Shown here: one piece after another, positions 60,177 through 64,000 of the stretch
Position numbering within the stretch: position 1 is the stretch's first letter
Layout: each line of letters starts with the position of its first letter
NCBI GenBank assembly: GCA_035497735.1
Contig: DATJCX010000017.1
Location: 21,526 to 85,525, forward strand
Origin: Brumimicrobium sp035497735
GTDB lineage: Bacteria > Bacteroidota > Bacteroidia > Flavobacteriales_D > Crocinitomicaceae
Direction of reading: 5' to 3'
Length of the DNA: 64,000 bases
Program-made: the position numbers and the translations under genes
The notes under the pieces: model-generated
Told to the model about the DNA's origin: nothing
The model's database searches: none
Seen by the model: the letters and a program-made list of their open reading frames with translations, nothing else

Positions 60177-62291
60177 ATGAGAAATTTTTTTTTGGCGATA
60201 CTGTTTTTGATTATTTCAGTATATCATTTGAATGCGCAACCAGAAAACGACACCTTAGCAATTGCCTCGACAGAGGTTGAAACGAGTTTTGTTCCAGATG
60301 AATCTATCATTCACAACGTGAGTGGAACACCTTTAATAGAAGGTTTTTTGGTGGAATGGAACTTGAATTATGATAGTTACACAGCTTTAAAAGAAAATGA
60401 TTATACGCTCTATATTCGCTATAAAGTTGCCAAAGATAAAGGCGATGCTAATTGGGTGGAAATTAATAGGATTAGTCTAAAAGAAACGCGATATGCAGTA
60501 GAACATTTGTCAGGTGGGGAAACCTATCTGTTCCAGTTGGGAGTCAACAATGGTGTAGAATCTTTTTGGCTAGAAGAAATTAAGGTAGAAGCTGATAAAA
60601 GTTGGGGATTCTTTAACTTTTTAGTACTTATTGGTTCCTTAGGTTTGTTTATCTACGGTATGAAAATCATGAGTGACGGACTGCAACGTGCAGCAGGTTC
60701 ACGATTAAGATACCTGCTTGGTTCTATAACTTCAAATCGCCTAAAAGGTGTCTTAGCAGGATTCGGTATTACAGCCTTGATACAGTCTTCATCTGTAACT
60801 ACTGTTATGACGGTTTCCTTTGTGAATGCTGGACTATTGACCCTTACGCAATCAGTTGGAGTGTTGATGGGAGCCAACATCGGTACAACCTTAACAGGAT
60901 GGATTGTAAACTTCTTTGGTTTTGAGGTTAACCTTGGACCTTACGCCTTAGTTTTAATCGCTATTGCTACACCAATGATGTTCCTTTCTAATCCAAAGTC
61001 AAAAGCTTGGGCAAATGCTTTGATAGGTTTCTCTTTGCTTTTTATGGGATTAGGATTCTTAAATGCGGCTGTTCCTCAGTTGGAAACAGATTCTACTTTT
61101 GTTCAATACATATTAGGCTTTAATAGCAATTCATATTGGAGTATTTTACTATTTGCTTTCTTCGGAGTTATAATAACAGTTATTGTTCAATCTTCTTCAG
61201 CTGCTTTAGCACTGACAATGACTTTGGTTGCCGGTGGAATTATTCCTTTTGAAATTGCTGGTGCAATGGTAATTGGTCAAAACGTTGGAACGACAGTCAC
61301 AGCTGAATTAGCTGCTACGGTAGGGAACGTCCACGCAAAAAGAGCGGCTAGAATTAATACTTTATTCAATACCGTTGGAGCACTTGTAGCTATCATCCTT
61401 TTCCCTTTCTTAATTAAAGGAGTTATTCTTATTATGAATAGTTTGGATTTGGGTAATCCTTACGAAAACTCTAAGGCTTACGGAAACACTGGTTTGGCTA
61501 TTCTACATACGGTATTTAATGTTGCTAATGTTGGGATATTTATTTGGTTTGTTCCTAACTTAGTTCGTGCAGCCGAAAAAATGGTTAAATCTAAAGGTGG
61601 TCACGATGAAGAATTTCACTTGGATTACATCGGTGCGGGCTATATGTCAACGCCTAACTTATCCTTATTAGAAGCCAAGAAAGAAATTGCTAAGTTTGGG
61701 GAGATTACTAGCAGAATGTCCAAGTTCTCTCGTGAGTTATTATTCGAGAAAAGTAAGAAAGTTCAGAAGAAATTAATAGAACGAATTGCCAAATATGAGG
61801 AAATTACTGATAGAGTAGAGGTAGAGATCGCTAATTATTTGAATAAAATATCGGAAGGTGGAGCAAGCCCAGAAAATGCTGCTCGTATTCGTGGAATGAA
61901 CAGAATCGTAAATGAATTGGAAAGAATCGGAGATATTTTCTACCAAATTTCTAAAGGATTAGAGAAGAAAGCAGACGAAAAAATATGGTTTTCTCCACAT
62001 CAAAGAAATCGTTTGGCAGAAATGTTTAACTTAGTGGACGAAGCGTTTAATATTATGATCATCAACCTAAATATGCACTCTGCAGACGTAGTGTTGGATG
62101 ATGCCAATAAAGCGGAAAAGAAAATCGTTGAGAAAGCGGAGCAAATTAGAACAGAATATCTAAACGACCTTTCTAATTCTGATGAATTAAACATGAAGGG
62201 AATTATTATTTACAATAATATCTGCGCTGCATTAGAACGTGTAGGTGGTCATATCATCAACGTTTCTGAAGGAGTTAAAGGAAAGGTGTAA
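60177..62291 (+). CDS. Na/Pi cotransporter family protein with C-terminal PhoU-like domain (copy 2)
   Basis: A 704-residue paralogue of the gene at 57143, with the same order: signal peptide (1-20, ending HLNAQ), periplasmic beta domain (about 40-140), two QSSS repeats (ALIQSSSVTTVMTV, IVQSSSAALALTM), and a C-terminal PhoU-like domain (IRGMNRIVNELERIGDIF). Many stretches are nearly identical to copy 1 (LFIYGMKIMSDGLQ, GANIGTTLTGWIVNFFGFEV), while the N-terminal domains differ more. It probably arose by tandem duplication. Confidence 0.9.
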   Translation: MRNFFLAILFLIISVYHLNAQPENDTLAIASTEVETSFVPDESIIHNVSGTPLIEGFLVEWNLNYDSYTALKENDYTLYIRYKVAKDKGDANWVEINRISLKETRYAVEHLSGGETYLFQLGVNNGVESFWLEEIKVEADKSWGFFNFLVLIGSLGLFIYGMKIMSDGLQRAAGSRLRYLLGSITSNRLKGVLAGFGITALIQSSSVTTVMTVSFVNAGLLTLTQSVGVLMGANIGTTLTGWIVNFFGFEVNLGPYALVLIAIATPMMFLSNPKSKAWANALIGFSLLFMGLGFLNAAVPQLETDSTFVQYILGFNSNSYWSILLFAFFGVIITVIVQSSSAALALTMTLVAGGIIPFEIAGAMVIGQNVGTTVTAELAATVGNVHAKRAARINTLFNTVGALVAIILFPFLIKGVILIMNSLDLGNPYENSKAYGNTGLAILHTVFNVANVGIFIWFVPNLVRAAEKMVKSKGGHDEEFHLDYIGAGYMSTPNLSLLEAKKEIAKFGEITSRMSKFSRELLFEKSKKVQKKLIERIAKYEEITDRVEVEIANYLNKISEGGASPENAARIRGMNRIVNELERIGDIFYQISKGLEKKADEKIWFSPHQRNRLAEMFNLVDEAFNIMIINLNMHSADVVLDDANKAEKKIVEKAEQIRTEYLNDLSNSDELNMKGIIIYNNICAALERVGGHIINVSEGVKGKV

Positions 62292-62309
62292 AAGTCATTC
62301 TAATAATTT

Positions 62310-62317
62310 TATTTTTG
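62310..62317 (+). promoter_or_regulatory. Candidate -7 element of the PhoR-like kinase
   Basis: TATTTTTG fits TAnnTTTG. A small GCCC-GGT-GGGC hairpin follows in the leader, before the ATG at 62359. Confidence 0.45.
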
Positions 62318-62358
62318 CAATAGTGAGCCCGGTGGGCCTGAATTTAAAAGGGATTTTT

Positions 62359-63378
62359 ATGAAGCCAATTAATGCCTTAATACTTATTTCTATTGGACAA
62401 GCTGTGTTTGTCAGCATCCTACTTGCTTTGTATGGAGCATTCGTCAATCCTATAAGCCTTGTCTATATTCTGCTTTTTGGATTTGGTACTGCCTTTGTTT
62501 TTTTTGTGATAAGTTACCTGTTTTTTAAAAGTTTTATCGAGAATAGGATAAAAAGTATCTACCGCATTATTCATTACAGTGGGAAACCGAATTCAAGGTT
62601 GAGAGACGATGCTGTGATGGAAGCAAAAAAGGCGACTATAAAATGGGCAAGCGAACGTCAAACTGAAATCGAAGCGCTGAAAGAAGATGCCAAGTTCAGA
62701 CGAGAGTTTATTGGAAATTTAGCACATGAACTAAAAACGCCTGTCTTCAATATTCAAGGTTATTTACTCACTTTGCTTGAAGGTGGCTTGGAAGATGAAA
62801 AAGTCAATCGTAAATTCCTCGAAAGAGCAGCGCTCTCCACTGAGAAAATGGCTGAAATGATTGAAGATTTAGATCAAATCATACAATTAGAAGCAAATTC
62901 CATCCATTTAAAGAAAGAAAGCTTCGATTTGGTCAAACTGGTGGATGATACAATCGCTTTGCTAGAAGATAAAGCACAGGAGAGAGCAATCGATATTCAC
63001 CGTCAAAAGATGGATGGACCCATACTCGTTTTTGCTGATAAAAATAAGATAGGACAAGTCTTGACCAACTTGATTTCTAATGCGATTAACTATTCCAATG
63101 AAAAGAGTAAAGTTGAAATTCAATTCTACAATCTAGGAAATTCTGTGATTACAGAAGTTATTGACCATGGTATCGGAATTTCAGAACAAGATAGACCAAG
63201 AATTTTTGAACGTTTCTATCGTGTTGACCAAAGTAGAAATAGCGCAGCAGGCGGAACAGGATTGGGCTTGTCTATCTGCAAACACATCTTAGAGGCACAT
63301 GATGAAACAATTACAGTGAAAAGTAAGTTGAAAAGTGGATCGACATTTTCATTTTCCTTGAGTAAGCTTGAGCAATAA
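62359..63378 (+). CDS. PhoR-like sensor histidine kinase
   Basis: A 339-residue kinase. Two membrane segments at about residues 5-28 and 32-55 with almost no periplasmic loop, as in PhoR of related bacteria; HisKA domain with the phospho-acceptor His in FIGNLAHELKTPVFNIQGY; HATPase with NLISNAINYS, DHGIGI and GGTGLGLSI. The ATG at 62359 is preferred: a longer frame runs into the preceding transporter gene and across a promoter-like element. Neighbouring Na/Pi transporters support a phosphate role, but no response regulator is adjacent in the window. Confidence 0.85.
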   Translation: MKPINALILISIGQAVFVSILLALYGAFVNPISLVYILLFGFGTAFVFFVISYLFFKSFIENRIKSIYRIIHYSGKPNSRLRDDAVMEAKKATIKWASERQTEIEALKEDAKFRREFIGNLAHELKTPVFNIQGYLLTLLEGGLEDEKVNRKFLERAALSTEKMAEMIEDLDQIIQLEANSIHLKKESFDLVKLVDDTIALLEDKAQERAIDIHRQKMDGPILVFADKNKIGQVLTNLISNAINYSNEKSKVEIQFYNLGNSVITEVIDHGIGISEQDRPRIFERFYRVDQSRNSAAGGTGLGLSICKHILEAHDETITVKSKLKSGSTFSFSLSKLEQ

Positions 63379-63522
63379 AATTTCTAAGCTCAAAAAAATA
63401 ATGTATTTTGTTTGTGAGATGAATTCATTTTACCTCTACTCTTTAGGCAGTACAAATATTTTTCTATCTTTAAGGGCTTAAATGTACTAATTTGTAAATA
63501 TCTAATACACTAATTCTAAACA

Positions 63523-63873
63523 ATGACATTTAACGAAGATTCAAGAGTGAAAATTCCTTCCATACTCCACCTTATGCAGTTGGGTTATAATTACTTGTCT
63601 TTGAAAGACAGTGTTTGGGATAAAAACACCAATATATTCACGGAAATATTCAACAAACAAATTTCCAAAATTAATCCTGGGCTAACAGAAATCGAAATAA
63701 AAAGATTATTTGATGAAGTTTCCCTATCATTAGAAAATGAGGATTTAGGACGTGCTTTTTACAATAGATTGATTGACCAATCTGGAATTAAGTTAATTGA
63801 TTTCGAAAACTTTGAGGAAAACAACTCGTTTCATGTAGTCACAGAATTGCCTTATCAAAATGACCCGTCCTAA
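63523..63873 (+). pseudogene. hsdR: 5' fragment of type I restriction enzyme subunit R, interrupted
   Basis: Only 114 codons of HsdR-like sequence are visible: MTFNEDSRVKIPSILHLMQL at the start, SQISKINPGLTEIEIKRLF-like text near residue 50, and IDFENFEENNSFHVVTELPY at the end. This is the typical N-terminus just before the conserved endonuclease region of HsdR. After Asp114 the frame ends within three codons as sequence with GTCCT repeats begins. The remainder of the roughly 1,000-residue subunit would have to lie beyond the insertion. hsdM and hsdS are not in the window. Confidence 0.75.
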
Positions 63874-63961
63874 AAAAAGTTTACAGATTTAACTTTTATT
63901 TATTGATAGTCCTGTTACAAATTTACATTTATTTTTTAGTCCTGAAATAGTTTTACATTTG
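63867..63961. mobile_element. Possible terminus of an IS21-type insertion sequence
   Basis: Three imperfect repeats, each GTCCT followed by an A-rich stretch and TTTACA(N2)TTT, begin at 63867, 63909 and 63939 (the last two 30 bases apart and 19/25 identical with their preceding TA). Multiple repeated terminal sequences are known for IS21-family ends. They begin exactly where hsdR similarity stops. The transposase genes would lie right of the window, so the family is a guess. Confidence 0.45.
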
Positions 63962-64000
63962 TTGTTATCAACTGAAGCGGAAATTAGCTCTGCTGAGGAG

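Noticed and set aside
62245..62358. N-terminal extension of the PhoR-like kinase into the Na/Pi transporter gene
   Set aside because: It would overlap the transporter gene by 47 bases and cross a promoter-like element; the first membrane segment begins right after the ATG at 62359.
63867..63961. GTCCT...TTTACA repeats as a CRISPR array
   Set aside because: The repeats are imperfect, unequally spaced and only three, and they begin exactly where hsdR is broken, so an insertion-sequence end fits better.
1..64000. tRNA, rRNA, CRISPR arrays and prophage
   Set aside because: No cloverleaf with a GGTTCGA-type arm, no spaced direct-repeat array and no phage structural genes were seen in any intergenic region. 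A tRNA or CRISPR scanner would be decisive.

Overview
The window looks like a chromosomal segment of a low-GC member of the phylum Bacteroidota, most probably class Flavobacteriia and perhaps a Crocinitomicaceae/Fluviicola-like lineage (the family is inference). Supporting signs are A-rich start regions without Shine-Dalgarno sequences, TAnnTTTG-type -7 promoter elements, a fused MurF/alanine racemase, the neighbouring asnS and rpoN genes, two large secreted proteases with type IX secretion (T9SS) C-terminal sorting domains, and DUF1573, DUF2490, DUF4301, DUF5606 and PepSY-like proteins. Most of the window is core genome. No tRNA, rRNA, CRISPR array or prophage was seen.

Layout. 1-2.6 kb: tail of an outer-membrane barrel protein (probably patatin-like), def, a lipoprotein and two DUF1573 proteins. 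2.6-3.1 kb: a scar made of a truncated IS4-type element fused to a frameshifted terC remnant. 3.2-5.4 kb: tandem PepSY-like genes, DedA and a 52-residue membrane protein. 5.4-16 kb: fumC, apt, an M43 metalloprotease, lysS, tdk-murF/alr and carbonic anhydrase. 16-24 kb: aspS, a NadR-like kinase, a 7TMR-DISM histidine kinase with its LytTR regulator, and a TruA-family protein. 24-36.8 kb: two glycosyltransferases, a DUF6909-like protein, the asnS-rpoN block with an M48 protease and a cyclase-family protein, dxs and an aldehyde dehydrogenase. 36.9-45.9 kb: a TPR protein, an OmpA/TPR/propeller protein resembling PorE, a minus-strand galE-barrel-secreted-protein group and DUF5606. 45.9-54 kb: two divergent subtilisin-like proteases, a repeat-rich secreted protein and a TPR histidine kinase/NarL regulator pair. 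54-63.4 kb: DUF4301, a methyltransferase, two paralogous Na/Pi cotransporters flanking a DUF2490 protein, and a PhoR-like kinase. 63.5-64 kb: the first 114 codons of hsdR, interrupted by repeats resembling an IS21-type terminus.

How the genes fit together. Several short operons are linked by 0-8 bp overlaps: def-lipoprotein, tdk-murF/alr, kinase-regulator pairs, glycosyltransferase pair, rpoN-membrane protein, Na/Pi transporter-DUF2490. The right side has a phosphate theme: a possible Pho box of 11-bp direct repeats lies upstream of the first Na/Pi transporter, which is followed by a second transporter and a PhoR-like kinase.

The most notable structures outside genes are: (1) four copies of a roughly 110-125 bp intergenic palindromic element with CAAAA-N15-GTTATTGA spacing; (2) a terminator-like hairpin inside the 5' end of the second DUF1573 gene; (3) a triplicated 15-bp start-codon repeat in a PepSY-like lipoprotein gene; (4) the IS4/terC scar; and (5) the hsdR interruption.
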